Origin: Ruania zhangjianzhongii
Lineage (GTDB): Bacteria; Actinomycetota; Actinomycetes; Actinomycetales; Beutenbergiaceae
Direction of reading: 5' to 3'
DNA length: 64,000 nt
Assembly: GCF_008000995.1 (NCBI RefSeq)
Contig: NZ_CP042828.1
Coordinates: 868,001 to 932,000, forward strand
The translations under genes and the position numbers were made by a program. The notes below the pieces were generated by a model that was given only the letters and a program-made list of their open reading frames with translations, made no database searches and had not been told where the DNA came from. Shown piece after piece: positions 35,792 to 46,017 of this stretch (positions are counted from its first letter, which is position 1; every line of letters starts with the position of its first letter).

Positions 35792-38152
35792 ATGAGTTCT
35801 TCATCGCCACCCCCGATTGGCCGGCGCATCGCTACCGGTGCGCTCGCCGCAGCAGTCTCGCTCGGTCTGGTTGCCACCGGTGCAGCCGCCGACGGACCTA
35901 CCGCAGACGAGCCCGCCCAGGAGGGTCTCGACCTGTCCGTCGAGATCACCGACCACGGCCTGGTCGCTACCGAGACGAGCATCAGCAGCGCTGACGTCGG
36001 CACTCTGCCCGACGGCACCCATGTGCAGTACCTGCCTGCCGCCGGGAATCCGGCCAGCTTCAGCGTGGTGAATATCGAGACCGGCGAGCTGATCGACCAC
36101 CAGAGCATCCCGCCGAAGACTCTGGCCGGACCGACCGAGATCCTTCCCGACGGCAGCGCCTACTTCGCGTTGCGTGACGGGGGCGGGGTGATCCTCTACC
36201 ACTGGGATGCCGAGACGCACGAGATCACCGAGGTGCTGGAGAACCCAGCCGGTGAGCTGCTGATCCGCGGCTTGCAGATGCACGACGGCATCCTCTACGG
36301 GAACACCTACGCCCGCGCCAAGGTGTTCTCTTACGACCCGGCGACCGGCGACGTACGGGACTACGGCTCCGTGGCCAGTGACGACGACTACGCCTGGGGC
36401 CTGTCCGTCGTCGACGGAACCGCCTACACCGGGACCGGAATGCAGACCGGCCATGCGGTCGCCGTCGACCTGGACAGTGGCGAGATGACCGAGCTAGAAC
36501 TGCCGGCCGAGTACGACGAGGTGATTACCTACTTCTACTCCTTCCAGCAGGTCGGTGACCTGATCGCCATGGGCTTCTCGCCCTCGCTGAACGGCAGCTA
36601 CGAGGGTGTGAACACCCTGTTCTGGGACACCGCCGCCGGCGACTGGGCCTGCGAGGGGGCGATCGGGAGCTTCCTCAGCTTGAATGCCCCGTTCACCGAC
36701 CAGACCGAGCGCGGCACGATGTTCTTCAAGTCCGAGGGCGAGATCTGGGAGTTCGACTCCGCCGACTGCTCGGTCAGCCCCACCGGGTGGATCGACACCG
36801 GGCTCGAGGACACCGGCAACCATCGCGCGCTGAACCTGCTCACCACTGCCGACGGCGAGGAGGTCCTGGTTGGTCTGAACCGGGATGGTTCCTTCTGGCG
36901 CTTCACCCCGGCCACCGGCGAGCACGAGGTGTTCGACGGCGTGGTCCCCGGCGCCCCGCTGACCGCCCACTCTGTGCACGTCGCCTCGGACGACCGGGTC
37001 TACATGGGCACCTACAACGGGCCCGGGACCCTGGGCCGGTTCGACCCTGCGACCCAGGAGATGGACCAGATCGACGGACCGAGTCAGGCAGACTCCTGGC
37101 TGAACTTCCAGGACCAGCTCGTCCTCGGCAGCTACGGCAACGCCGTCGTGCACATGGGCGACCCGGCCGCTGAGTGGGACTACGGCACCAACCCTGCCGA
37201 ACAGTTCCGGCTCATCGACGAGGAGCAGGACCGGATCATCGACATGGCGACCAACGGCGACATCGTCGCGATGGCCACCGTCTCCGACTATGGCGTGCGG
37301 GGTGGTGGCTTGACGCTCACCGATATGACCGACCGCGGGGTTACCTACCGCGACCTCGTGGAGGCGCAGAGCACGACGGCGGTCACCTTCGGTGGGGACG
37401 GCCTGATCTACGCCGGCACCTCGGTCCAGGGTGGCTTGTCCAGCCCGGACAGTCCGCAGGATGCGCACCTGGTGGTAGTCGACCCGGAGACCGGTGAGGT
37501 GCTGGACTCAGTGGTGCCGGTACCGGATAACCGCGTGGTGGCTGAAGTTGTCGCGCTGGGCGAGACGATTTGGGCGCTCACCACTACCGGCGACCTGGTC
37601 GAGTACGACACCACCACCCGGGAGGTGGTGGAGGTCTATGACGTCGGCGCGGACACCAGCGCTTCTACGTGGGGTCTGGGCAGCACGATCCAGGTGAACC
37701 CCGCCGACGGGTTGCTCTACGGGATCGCCGGCACCGATGTGTTCGCCTTCGACCCGGAGACCCGCGACCTGCAGATCCTCGCCGAGGACGGCTACAAGCG
37801 GATGGACATCGCCGAGGACGGCACCGTCTACGTCATCGATGCCACCAATCTGTACTCCTTCGACGTCAGCGGCGCCGAGCAGGGACCGGTGGAACAGCTC
37901 GAGGCGCTGAGCGCTGCGACCGAGGGCTACATCGAAGCCGGTGACATCACTGGCCCGATCGCCCATCAGTTGCAGCGGGCGTTGGACCAGGCGGAGAAGC
38001 ACCTGAGTGCCGACCGCACCGTGCCGGCCGTCCGAGCGTTGGAGCGGTTCGTCCGACACCTGGACAACGCCAAGGTGCCAGACACGGTCACCGAGGAGGC
38101 TCGCGCCGGCCTGGTGGAGCGGGCCGAGGCGATCCTGGACGCCCTCGGCTGA
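35792..38152 (+). CDS. secreted beta-propeller protein B with C-terminal FIMAH-like domain
   Basis: 786 aa. Signal peptide at 1-38 (ATGALAAAVSLGLVATGAAA), then the same propeller as protein A (YGNTYARAKVFSYDPATGD; GPSQADSW; WDYGTNP; QDR; YAGTSVQGGL) to about 690. From about 698 to the end it has a helical bundle (YIEAGDITGPIAHQLQRALD; AVRALERFVRHLDN) matching the FIMAH pattern (four-helix domain found at the C-termini of secreted carbohydrate-active enzymes and thought to aid attachment). It lacks the beta-helix module of A, C and D. The ATG follows GGAGG. Its start is 602 bp from the divergent gene A. Confidence 0.8.
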   Translation: MSSSSPPPIGRRIATGALAAAVSLGLVATGAAADGPTADEPAQEGLDLSVEITDHGLVATETSISSADVGTLPDGTHVQYLPAAGNPASFSVVNIETGELIDHQSIPPKTLAGPTEILPDGSAYFALRDGGGVILYHWDAETHEITEVLENPAGELLIRGLQMHDGILYGNTYARAKVFSYDPATGDVRDYGSVASDDDYAWGLSVVDGTAYTGTGMQTGHAVAVDLDSGEMTELELPAEYDEVITYFYSFQQVGDLIAMGFSPSLNGSYEGVNTLFWDTAAGDWACEGAIGSFLSLNAPFTDQTERGTMFFKSEGEIWEFDSADCSVSPTGWIDTGLEDTGNHRALNLLTTADGEEVLVGLNRDGSFWRFTPATGEHEVFDGVVPGAPLTAHSVHVASDDRVYMGTYNGPGTLGRFDPATQEMDQIDGPSQADSWLNFQDQLVLGSYGNAVVHMGDPAAEWDYGTNPAEQFRLIDEEQDRIIDMATNGDIVAMATVSDYGVRGGGLTLTDMTDRGVTYRDLVEAQSTTAVTFGGDGLIYAGTSVQGGLSSPDSPQDAHLVVVDPETGEVLDSVVPVPDNRVVAEVVALGETIWALTTTGDLVEYDTTTREVVEVYDVGADTSASTWGLGSTIQVNPADGLLYGIAGTDVFAFDPETRDLQILAEDGYKRMDIAEDGTVYVIDATNLYSFDVSGAEQGPVEQLEALSAATEGYIEAGDITGPIAHQLQRALDQAEKHLSADRTVPAVRALERFVRHLDNAKVPDTVTEEARAGLVERAEAILDALG

Positions 38153-38162
38153 TGCCGCGCGG

Positions 38163-38190
38163 CGGTGGTGCGGATCGGACCGCACCACCG
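38163..38190 (+). terminator. possible hairpin terminator after propeller B
   Basis: Perfect 11-bp arms (38163-38173 and 38180-38190) around a 6-nt loop, 10 nt after the stop. No T-run. Confidence 0.45.
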
Positions 38191-38324
38191 CGGCGGCGCT
38201 GTCGCCGCGCCCCACGCGGTAGCGGCACGGCGCCACCGCGCCCATCGCAAGACGGCACGACCACCGGATCGCGGTACCGGGGTCCTGACGGGTTGACCAC
38301 TCGGCAGTTCTCCGTCTAGCATAT

Positions 38325-38339
38325 TTGCAATCGGTTGCA
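38325..38339. promoter_or_regulatory. LacI-type operator upstream of the oligopeptide-type importer
   Basis: TTGCAATCGGTTGCA, 66 bp upstream of the SBP start at 38406. Identical 15-mer to 28806-28820. Confidence 0.75.
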
Positions 38340-38405
38340 TTTTGAGTCCATATAACCAGAGAGACGACGAAGTCGCAGGGACGGAGAGGTCCCGGAGGAG
38401 CCACG

Positions 38406-40169
38406 ATGACGGACAACAGATTCATGATCACGCGCCGACTGTTCCTGGGCGGCGGCGCCGCAGGAGCGGCTGTCGCGCTGGGTGGGTGCAACTTCCAGGG
38501 CGGTTCGGATTCGGCTGCGGATGACGCGGCGGGCGGTGACGGTAGCGGGCCGACCGGAACGGTCCGGATGAGCATGGGGTCGATCGAGTCGCTCGACCCG
38601 CACTACGTCAACAACGCGATGCTGGTCGTGCCAGCCGGGCTGCTCGAAGGGTTGACGTTCTCCAACGACGAGGGCACCGAGGCGATTCCTGCCGCAGCAG
38701 AATCCTGGGAGGTCTCCGATGATGGCCTCACCTACACGTTCGCCATGCGGCAGGGGGCCACCTGGTCCAACGGTGACCCGGTCACCGCACCCGATGCCGA
38801 ATGGTGCTTCCAGCGCCTGCTCACGCCGACCGGCGCCGGATCCAACTACGCGGCAGGCGCGTCCAGCTACCTCAACGGCCTGAACATCAAGGGCGCGTCG
38901 GAGTTCCTCGGCGCCGAGACCGACGACTGGTCCACTGTGGGGATCACCGCGCCGGACGACAGCACCCTGCAGATCGAGCTCGCCTCACCGAACAGCGACT
39001 TCCTGCTGCTGTTGTCCCACTACTCGATGGTGCTGGTGCACCCGCCGAGCCTCGAAGACGGTGGCCAGGAGTGGATGCAGCCGGAGAACTGGGTCGGTAA
39101 CGGTGCCTACGTGCCGGAGTTCTGGGAGCCGACGACCTCTCTGCAGATGGTGGCCAACGACGCCTACTGGGACTACGAGAACGTCGGCGTCCAGACGATC
39201 GAGCTGGTGATCGGCATGGACGAGACCGCCCGGGCGGCATCCTTCGATGCGGGCGAGATCGACATCACTGGTGCCAGCGCCACCACCGTCGCCGAACGTG
39301 AGGACCTGCAGGAGCTGGTCGCCCAGGTGGACGGGTACAGCGTCCGCTACCTGCAGCGGATGTGGGGCGGGCACGAGGCCTCGAGCGATGTACGGGTTCG
39401 TCAGGCACTGTCGATGGCGATCGACCGGGAGGCGATCGCTGCGATCAAGTCCACTGACGAGGCGGGCACCTCGCTCGTCCCGGGCAACGTCGTGCCCGGC
39501 TGGGACGAGTCGATCGCCAGAGAGTACGACGTCGACGGCGCACGAGCGCTGATGGCCGACGCCGGCCTCGACCAGGTCCCGAGCCTGCGGATCCAGTACA
39601 ACTTTGAGGATCCGTGGCTGTCCGTCCTGGCCGACCAGTGGCAAGAAGCTTTCGATACCGACGTCACGATCGACATCCTGGAAAGCGGTGTGCACAGCGA
39701 CACGCGCTGGCAGCCCTACGAGGACGACTCGGTGATCAGCCTGTACGGCGGCACCTTCTCCGGGCTGCCGACCATGACCAACTGGGTCAACAACATCTTC
39801 CCGCCGAGCTACGTGATGCAGTTCAGCATGTCGACGGCTGACTGGCTGGAGTATCAGGAGATCCAGGCGGAGGAAGGTCTGAGCGATCTGGACCGAGCCG
39901 TCGCGCTGGACGAGAAGCTGCGCAGCAGCGCCGATCCGAAGGCAGTGGAGTTCGCCGACCAAGCGGCAGAGGCGATGGGCATCCTCGACGATGCAGAGCG
40001 GACTGCCGCCTATCTCGCCGCCGCGCAAACTCGGGAGGACATCTCCTACACGATTCCGATCTCGTGGAGTGGCCGCATGATGCTGGTCGCCGAGAACGTT
40101 TCGGGGTTCCACCTGCGGCCCTCTCCCGAGTACGCCTACTACAAGTACCTCACCGTCGATGAGGCGTGA
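38406..40169 (+). CDS. ABC transporter solute-binding lipoprotein (SBP_bac_5 type)
   Basis: 587 aa. The N-terminus has an RR signal and a lipobox (RRLFLGGGAAGAAVALGGC, Cys28). The body is a peptide/nickel-type binding protein (SIESLDPHYVNNAML near the start; ATWSNGDPVTAPDAEWCFQRL; VRVRQALSMAIDREAIA). This family binds oligopeptides, but many genomic sugar loci use such proteins for oligosaccharides, which is my preference here because of the neighbours. The ATG follows GGAGGAG and a LacI-type operator lies 66 bp upstream. It starts an operon with two permeases and a fused ATPase. Confidence 0.9.
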   Translation: MTDNRFMITRRLFLGGGAAGAAVALGGCNFQGGSDSAADDAAGGDGSGPTGTVRMSMGSIESLDPHYVNNAMLVVPAGLLEGLTFSNDEGTEAIPAAAESWEVSDDGLTYTFAMRQGATWSNGDPVTAPDAEWCFQRLLTPTGAGSNYAAGASSYLNGLNIKGASEFLGAETDDWSTVGITAPDDSTLQIELASPNSDFLLLLSHYSMVLVHPPSLEDGGQEWMQPENWVGNGAYVPEFWEPTTSLQMVANDAYWDYENVGVQTIELVIGMDETARAASFDAGEIDITGASATTVAEREDLQELVAQVDGYSVRYLQRMWGGHEASSDVRVRQALSMAIDREAIAAIKSTDEAGTSLVPGNVVPGWDESIAREYDVDGARALMADAGLDQVPSLRIQYNFEDPWLSVLADQWQEAFDTDVTIDILESGVHSDTRWQPYEDDSVISLYGGTFSGLPTMTNWVNNIFPPSYVMQFSMSTADWLEYQEIQAEEGLSDLDRAVALDEKLRSSADPKAVEFADQAAEAMGILDDAERTAAYLAAAQTREDISYTIPISWSGRMMLVAENVSGFHLRPSPEYAYYKYLTVDEA

Positions 40170-40223
40170 GTCCCCTGTGACAGAAAGCAGCTCGTGACCG
40201 CGGTAGAGGAGGGGAGGCGATAA

Positions 40224-41276
40224 ATGAGAGTCGTGGTCTTCATCGGGCGACGCGTCGTGCGGATGGTGTTGTGCCTGATCGCAGTCTCGTTGCTGACCTG
40301 GACGCTGCTGCAGCTCGCACCAGGCGACTTCGCGAGTATTCAAGCGGTCGGCGGGGGCGACGTCGGGCTGGCTCAGCAGGCATCGGCGGAACAACAGTCC
40401 GGACTGGTTGAGCGCTACGGTCCGGACATTCCGTCCTGGCAGCAGTATCTGACCTTCATGGCAGGCGCCGTGACCGGCGATATGGGCCCCAGCTATCGCT
40501 ACACGCATCTGACGGTGGAGCAGATCATCGCCGGCGCCTTTCCGATCTCTGCTGGACTGGCGCTGGGTGCGGTCACTATCGCGGTAGCCGTGGCCGTTCC
40601 GCTCGGGATCCTGGCCGCAGTGCGCCGGAAGACGATCTGGGACACCGGCACGATGTTCACCGTCACCCTCGGGCACGGGCTGCCGAACTACCTGGCCGGT
40701 CTGGTCCTGGTGCTGATCTTCTCCTCCGCCCTCGGGCTGCTGCCGCCGTTCGGCTGGCGCGGGCCGGAGAACGTCATCCTGCCGATGGTGGCCCTCGCGG
40801 TGTCGCCGATCGCGATGCTCGCCCGCTACGTACGCAACTCGGTCCTGGAGAACCTCCGGGAAGAGTACGTCGTCGCTGCGAGGGCCAGAGGTGGCCGGTT
40901 CCGCACGATCATGACCCGCCATGTACTGCGCAACTCGATGATGCCGTTGGTGACGGTCATCGGCCCGATGTTTGCCGGGCTGGCGACTGGGACGATCTTC
41001 ATCGAGTCGATCTTCGGCATCCCCGGCCTGGGCCGCTACTTCACCGAGGCGGCGGCGCAACGGGACATGCCCCTGCTGATGGGCTCCTCGCTGTTCTTCG
41101 CCGCGCTGCTGATGGTGATGAATCTCGCGGTGGACCTGGTGTACGCGTTGCTGGACCCGCGGGTGCGGGCGAGCTTGAACCTGACCCCGACCGGTGAGGA
41201 CGTGGCGAAGAAGATCGGAATCGGAGGCGATGTGCCGTCCCGGGCGCAGTCGCCGCAGGGAGAGGCGGCACTATGA
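40224..41276 (+). CDS. ABC transporter permease (DppB/OppB type)
   Basis: 350 aa with six membrane segments. The EAA loop (NLREEYVVAARARGG) meets the ATPase, and FIESIFGIPGLGRYF is the DppB-type C-terminal motif. First of two permeases in an oligopeptide-type importer. The ATG follows GAGGAGGGGAGG; it overlaps the next permease by 4 nt. Confidence 0.93.
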   Translation: MRVVVFIGRRVVRMVLCLIAVSLLTWTLLQLAPGDFASIQAVGGGDVGLAQQASAEQQSGLVERYGPDIPSWQQYLTFMAGAVTGDMGPSYRYTHLTVEQIIAGAFPISAGLALGAVTIAVAVAVPLGILAAVRRKTIWDTGTMFTVTLGHGLPNYLAGLVLVLIFSSALGLLPPFGWRGPENVILPMVALAVSPIAMLARYVRNSVLENLREEYVVAARARGGRFRTIMTRHVLRNSMMPLVTVIGPMFAGLATGTIFIESIFGIPGLGRYFTEAAAQRDMPLLMGSSLFFAALLMVMNLAVDLVYALLDPRVRASLNLTPTGEDVAKKIGIGGDVPSRAQSPQGEAAL

Positions 41277-42160
41277 CCGCGACAGATGCCAGCACAGCAG
41301 CCGGTCAGCACGGTAAACCACGCTCCGAGTGGTCCCGCCGGTGGGCACGGTTCCGGCGGAACAGGCTCGCCGTCGTCGGGCTCGTCATCGTCGTCATCGC
41401 CTGTATCGCCGCAGCGGGCGCACCGCTGTTCGCCCCGTACCACTACGCCACGCTCGGCCCAGGCGACGAGTTCCTGCCCACCGGGTCTCCCGGGCACCTC
41501 ATGGGCACCGACATCCTTGGCCGGGACATCCTCTCCCGCGTGCTGTACAGCCTCCGGACGGCCCTGTTCATCGCCGTGGTCGCGGAGCTGCTGTCGCTGA
41601 TCCTGTCCTTCGCGATCGGTCTGTTCGCCGGGTACAAGGGCGGAAAGATCGACCAGTGGCTGATGGCGGGTACCGACATCATGTTCGCGTTCCCGGGGTA
41701 CCTGTTCGCTGTCCTGCTCGTCGCCGTTCTCGGTCGAAGCACCTCGGCGGTGATCCTCGCGCTGACGATCGGTAGCTGGGTGGGCCTGTCCCGGCTGCTG
41801 CGGGCACAGATCCTGAAGTTCAAGACCCTGGAGTTCGTCGAAGCCGGGCGCGCCATGGGCGCGACCGGCTGGACGCTGGTGATGCGCTACATGGTCCCCG
41901 GCGCGATGGGCCCGGTCCTGGTCAGCTCGAGCTTCGGGATCCCCGCCAACATGCTGGCGGAGTCGGGGCTGGCGCTCCTCGGACTCGGGGTCGCGCCGCC
42001 GATGCCGAGTGTCGGCACGATGATCAACGACGGCTATCGGTACGTGCAGTCCTTCCCGCACCTGATCGGGTGGCCGGTGCTCGTGTTCGTGCTCATCATG
42101 TTGGCCTTCACCTGGGTAGGAGACGGATTCCGTGATGCATTCGACGTCGATGAGAGCTGA
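41273..42160 (+). CDS. ABC transporter permease (DppC/OppC type)
   Basis: 295 aa. A charged N-terminus is followed by a first membrane segment, then the typical HLMGTDILGRDILSRVLYS and the EAA loop (FVEAGRAMGATGWTL). Ends overlapping the ATPase gene by 29 nt. Second permease of the same importer. Confidence 0.93.
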   Translation: MTATDASTAAGQHGKPRSEWSRRWARFRRNRLAVVGLVIVVIACIAAAGAPLFAPYHYATLGPGDEFLPTGSPGHLMGTDILGRDILSRVLYSLRTALFIAVVAELLSLILSFAIGLFAGYKGGKIDQWLMAGTDIMFAFPGYLFAVLLVAVLGRSTSAVILALTIGSWVGLSRLLRAQILKFKTLEFVEAGRAMGATGWTLVMRYMVPGAMGPVLVSSSFGIPANMLAESGLALLGLGVAPPMPSVGTMINDGYRYVQSFPHLIGWPVLVFVLIMLAFTWVGDGFRDAFDVDES

Positions 42161-43808
42161 GGGCGCGGCCGTGCGGTCGGAGCCGACCGGCCCGTTGCTG
42201 GACATTCGCGACCTCACCGTGGGCTTCGCGCTGCCGGACGGTGTCAAGGACGTGGTGCACGGCCTGGACCTCGCCATGCCGCACTCGGGAGCCCTGGCGC
42301 TGGTCGGTGAGTCGGGCAGCGGCAAGAGCGTCTCGATGCGCGCGGTCCTCGGCTTGCTCCCCTCCAACGCGCGGGTACGCGGATCCGCCACCCTCGCACC
42401 CCAGGACGGCCCCGCCCAGGAGCTGATCTCGCTGAGCGAGCCGAAGCTGCGACGGGTGCGGGGAAACCAGATCGGCATGGTGTTCCAGAACGCGATGGAG
42501 GCGTTCAACCCGTCGGTGCCGTTGGGGCGGCAGCTGGCCGAGGCGCTGCTCTGGCACGGTGCCTGTGATCGCCGCACCGCCAATCGCCGGGCGGTCGAGG
42601 CACTGGCGGATGTGGGCATCCCCGAACCCGAGCGCCGGGTCAAGATGTACCCGTTCCAGCTCTCCGGCGGGATGCGCCAACGCGCCATGATCGCGATGGC
42701 GATCATCGGCCGCCCGCAACTGATCATCGCGGACGAGCCCACGACGGCGCTCGACGTCACGGTGCAGAAGCAGATCCTGGATCTGCTGGTGGAGCTGCGG
42801 GATCGGGGGATGGCCCTGTTGATGATCACCCACGACCTCGGAGTGGCGCGCTATGTCTGCGATGACGCCATCGTGCTGCGCGACGGCCGGCTCGTTGAGC
42901 AGGCACCGGTCGAACAACTGCTCACCGGTGCACGCGAGAAGTACAGTCAGTCGCTGGTCGACTCGGCTCTCGACCTGGGGCTGAGCTCGCCGGAGCGGGA
43001 GCAGGCTACCGAGACGGATGCTGGCGCGCTGGTCCGCGCCGAGAACCTCACCAAGGTGTTCAGTAGCCGCGGCGGACACGTGGTGGCAGTGGACGACGTG
43101 TCCTTCAGTCTCAATCCCGGCCGCACGCTGAGCGTGGTCGGCGAATCGGGCTCTGGGAAGTCCACGCTGGCTCGGATGGCGCTGCACCTGATCGAACCCA
43201 CCTCGGGGGAGGTGACCTTCGATGAGCATCCCCTGGCACAGCTGCCCGCCAAGAAGCTGCGCCTGGTGCGCCGGGACATGCAGATGGTGTTCCAGTCCCC
43301 GTACGGGTCACTGCTGCCCTCGGCCACCGTGTCCGAGAACATTGGTGAACCGCTACGGATCAACCGCATCGGCACCAAGATCGAACGTCGGGACAAGGCT
43401 GCCGAGCTGTTGCGGCTGGTGGAGCTGGACACCGACCACCTGGACTTCTATCCCCGCCAGCTCTCCGGCGGCCAGCAGCAACGGGTAGCGATTGCCCGCG
43501 CGCTGGCGCTGGAGCCCAAGTTCCTGGTGGCGGACGAGCCGACCTCAGCACTGGACGCCTCGGTACAGGTACAGGTGCTGGACCTGCTGCACGGGCTGCA
43601 GGACCAGCTCGGCTTCGCAATGCTGCTGATCACCCACAACCTCGCCGTCGCTGAACGCCTCGCACACGAGGTGCTGGTGATGCGCAGCGGCAGAGTGGTT
43701 GAGCACGGGCCGACCGAGCAGGTCTTCCGGAACCCGGAGCACGAGTACACCCGCGACCTGCTGGACGCGGTGCTGCCGGTCCGGATCGGTCTGGACCGGC
43801 CGGCATGA
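42132..43808 (+). CDS. fused ABC transporter ATPase (DppD-DppF type)
   Basis: 558 aa with two ATPase domains. The first (about 20-280) has Walker A GESGSGKS, signature LSGGMRQR and Walker [13 protein letters not shown]. The second (about 295-540) has [17 protein letters not shown] and [13 protein letters not shown] single chain thus supplies both nucleotide-binding sites of the importer, as in other sugar/opine-type systems. The GTG at 42132 is followed at once by an ATG; GGAGA lies upstream. It overlaps the previous gene by 29 nt. Confidence 0.93.
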   Translation: MMHSTSMRAEGAAVRSEPTGPLLDIRDLTVGFALPDGVKDVVHGLDLAMPHSGALALVGESGSGKSVSMRAVLGLLPSNARVRGSATLAPQDGPAQELISLSEPKLRRVRGNQIGMVFQNAMEAFNPSVPLGRQLAEALLWHGACDRRTANRRAVEALADVGIPEPERRVKMYPFQLSGGMRQRAMIAMAIIGRPQLIIADEPTTALDVTVQKQILDLLVELRDRGMALLMITHDLGVARYVCDDAIVLRDGRLVEQAPVEQLLTGAREKYSQSLVDSALDLGLSSPEREQATETDAGALVRAENLTKVFSSRGGHVVAVDDVSFSLNPGRTLSVVGESGSGKSTLARMALHLIEPTSGEVTFDEHPLAQLPAKKLRLVRRDMQMVFQSPYGSLLPSATVSENIGEPLRINRIGTKIERRDKAAELLRLVELDTDHLDFYPRQLSGGQQQRVAIARALALEPKFLVADEPTSALDASVQVQVLDLLHGLQDQLGFAMLLITHNLAVAERLAHEVLVMRSGRVVEHGPTEQVFRNPEHEYTRDLLDAVLPVRIGLDRPA

Positions 43809-43917
43809 GAGAACCGGCGGTGGCCCGCAGCGCGGGTCGCCTGACAGGCTGGGTACCGGAGGAACGAGGTGCCCCGGAGCGAGGCACCGCAGCACGCAGA
43901 CAAGGAAAGTAGAGAGT

Positions 43918-44940
43918 ATGAGTGACGAGGTAGGCGTCGGCATCCTGGGGCTGGGTGGGATCGGACTCACCCACGCTCGCGCGCTGCGGGAGCTGGCACC
44001 GGACCTCCGGCTGCGTGCCTTCAGCGGCGGAGACGCGGCACGCGCGCAGGAGGCGGGCTGGCCCGAGGCCGTCCAGGTGGAGCCGGACGAGCTGGCCGAC
44101 ACCCCCGGCGTCGACGTGGTGGCCATCTGCTCGCCGAGCGAGCAGCACGCCGCCCACGCCCTGGCTGCCCTGAACGCCGGGCGGCACGTGGTGGTGGAGA
44201 AGCCACTCGCCCTGCAGGTCAGTGATGCGGAACGGATCGTTGCGCTCGCCACCGAGACCGGCGCCGTCGCCGCGGTGATCTCTCAACGCCGGCTGGAACC
44301 GGAGTACGCCGCGCTGCAGGAGGCACTCGCGGCCGGGTCTCTGGGGCAGATCAGGCTGGCCACCACCCAGGTGCACTGGTGGCGGGACGAGGAGTACTAC
44401 CAGGCCGCGCCATGGCGCACGGCGATGGCGGGCGGTGGCGGCTCGCTGATGAACCAGGGCGTGCACAATGTGGATCTGCTGCGCTGGCTGTGTGGTCCGG
44501 TCACCGACGTGACCGCCCAGTACGGCACCCTGGCGCACGCGATGGACGCCGAGGACACCACAGTGGCGACGCTCCGCTTCGCCAGCGGGGCGCTGGGGAT
44601 GATCAGCACCTCGACCGCGACGCCGCCCGGTTCGCCGGCCACTGTCACCCTGCACACCGACCGCGGCGTCGTCGAGCTCGGTCAGGGTGAGGTGCTGCGC
44701 TGGGACATGCAGGGAGTACCTGCACCGACGGCGGCCAGTGGGATCAGCAGCGGCGCCGCGGATCCGCGGGCCATCGGCATTGCTGGACATGTGCAGCAGT
44801 GGGGCGACGTCCTGACGGCGATCCGCACCGGCGGCGCCCCGGTGGTCAGCGCTGCCGACGGTGCGGAGACTGTCCGGCTGCTGTGCGCCGTCTACCGTGC
44901 CGCCGAGACTGGCCGCACCGTGCGGCCCGAGGAGCTCTGA
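43918..44940 (+). CDS. Gfo/Idh/MocA-family oxidoreductase
   Basis: 340 aa. [16 protein letters not shown] is the Rossmann motif and [11 protein letters not shown] the Glu-Lys-Pro. [21 protein letters not shown], then [18 protein letters not shown] is the substrate motif, closely like the protein at 26860-27894. It should act on an imported sugar. The ATG follows AAGGAAAG. It is 109 bp after the ATPase gene on the same strand, probably one transcription unit, and is followed after 1 nt by its partner. Confidence 0.9.
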   Translation: MSDEVGVGILGLGGIGLTHARALRELAPDLRLRAFSGGDAARAQEAGWPEAVQVEPDELADTPGVDVVAICSPSEQHAAHALAALNAGRHVVVEKPLALQVSDAERIVALATETGAVAAVISQRRLEPEYAALQEALAAGSLGQIRLATTQVHWWRDEEYYQAAPWRTAMAGGGGSLMNQGVHNVDLLRWLCGPVTDVTAQYGTLAHAMDAEDTTVATLRFASGALGMISTSTATPPGSPATVTLHTDRGVVELGQGEVLRWDMQGVPAPTAASGISSGAADPRAIGIAGHVQQWGDVLTAIRTGGAPVVSAADGAETVRLLCAVYRAAETGRTVRPEEL

Positions 44941-44941
44941 G

Positions 44942-45934
44942 ATGAAGGTCGCGATCGTTGGCGCCGCTCACCCGCACGCTGCCTACGCCCTGGACGAGGT
45001 CGCCGCACGCGCCGATCTCGAACTGGTGGCTGTGTGCGAACCGGACGAGCAGCTGCGCCGTGCCTACCTCCCCGAGAATCTCACCGCCCCGATCTACGAC
45101 ACGGCTGCCGGTCTCTTCGACGCCCACGATGTCGACGTCGCCCTGGTGGCCGGTGTCTATGGCCGGCGCGGGGAGGACACCCGCCTGGCGCTGGAGGCCG
45201 GAGCGCACGTGCTGGCCGACAAACCGCTGTGCACCAGCCTGTCCGAGCTGGACGAGATCGCCGCGGCCGCCGAACGTACCGGCCGGTATGTCTCGGTGGT
45301 GTTCGAGAAGCGGGCCTACCCGCCGACGCTGGCGCTGCGGCGACTGCTCGCCGACGGGGTGCTCGGTGAGCTCGCCCTGGTGGCGAGCACCGGACCGCAC
45401 AAGTTGAACCAGTCCAGCAGGCCGCCGTGGTTCCTCAGCCGTGCCGGATACGGCGGGATCGCCGGAGACCTCCCGGTGCATGACATCGACCTGGTGCTGT
45501 TCCTGACCGGCGCCACCACTGGGTCGGTCACCGCCGTGACCGGGAACGCCCGCCGCCAGGACCATCCGGAGTTCGACGATCACGTGGCCGTGCTGCTGCA
45601 GGCGGGGGAGGTGGCGGCAACGATCGAGGCCAACTGGCTGTCCCCGCAGGCCGCGGAGGTGCACGGGCACTATCGGATGCGGTTGACCGGGTCGGAGGGG
45701 ACTGCCGAGCTGGACTGGGCCTACAACACGCTCACGGTGGCCACCCACGACCGCGCACCCTGGCAGGAGCCGCTCGAGGAGGCGCGCCGGCCCGCGGCGT
45801 ACTTCTTCGATGCGCTGGCTGCGGGTGCCGAACCGGAGATCGGCACCGCTGCCAGCCTGCTCGCCACGCGGGTGGCACTGCTGGCCCAGCGCAGCGCCGA
45901 TTCCGGTGGCCGCCCGGAGAAGTTCGGCACCTGA
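44942..45934 (+). CDS. Gfo/Idh/MocA-family oxidoreductase (pair partner)
   Basis: 330 aa. KVAIVGAAHPHAAYALDEV is a variant nucleotide-binding motif with His-Pro-His where most members have Gly-x-Ile/Met, as in the partner branch at 27904-28758 (ENSHTDHF). Asp-Lys-Pro (VLADKPLCTSLSE) replaces EKP. GIAGDLPVHDIDLVLFLTG holds the His motif. The start is 1 nt after the previous stop, so the two are coupled, giving a second copy of the long-short oxidoreductase pair in this locus. Confidence 0.88.
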   Translation: MKVAIVGAAHPHAAYALDEVAARADLELVAVCEPDEQLRRAYLPENLTAPIYDTAAGLFDAHDVDVALVAGVYGRRGEDTRLALEAGAHVLADKPLCTSLSELDEIAAAAERTGRYVSVVFEKRAYPPTLALRRLLADGVLGELALVASTGPHKLNQSSRPPWFLSRAGYGGIAGDLPVHDIDLVLFLTGATTGSVTAVTGNARRQDHPEFDDHVAVLLQAGEVAATIEANWLSPQAAEVHGHYRMRLTGSEGTAELDWAYNTLTVATHDRAPWQEPLEEARRPAAYFFDALAAGAEPEIGTAASLLATRVALLAQRSADSGGRPEKFGT

Positions 45935-46017
45935 CCTGGCGGCATGCGGAGCCGTGCGGCTGGCGCCGGCGAAGGGCGGTAGCCGCACGAGGGCGCTGGC
46001 CGCCGTCTCCCGGTGGG

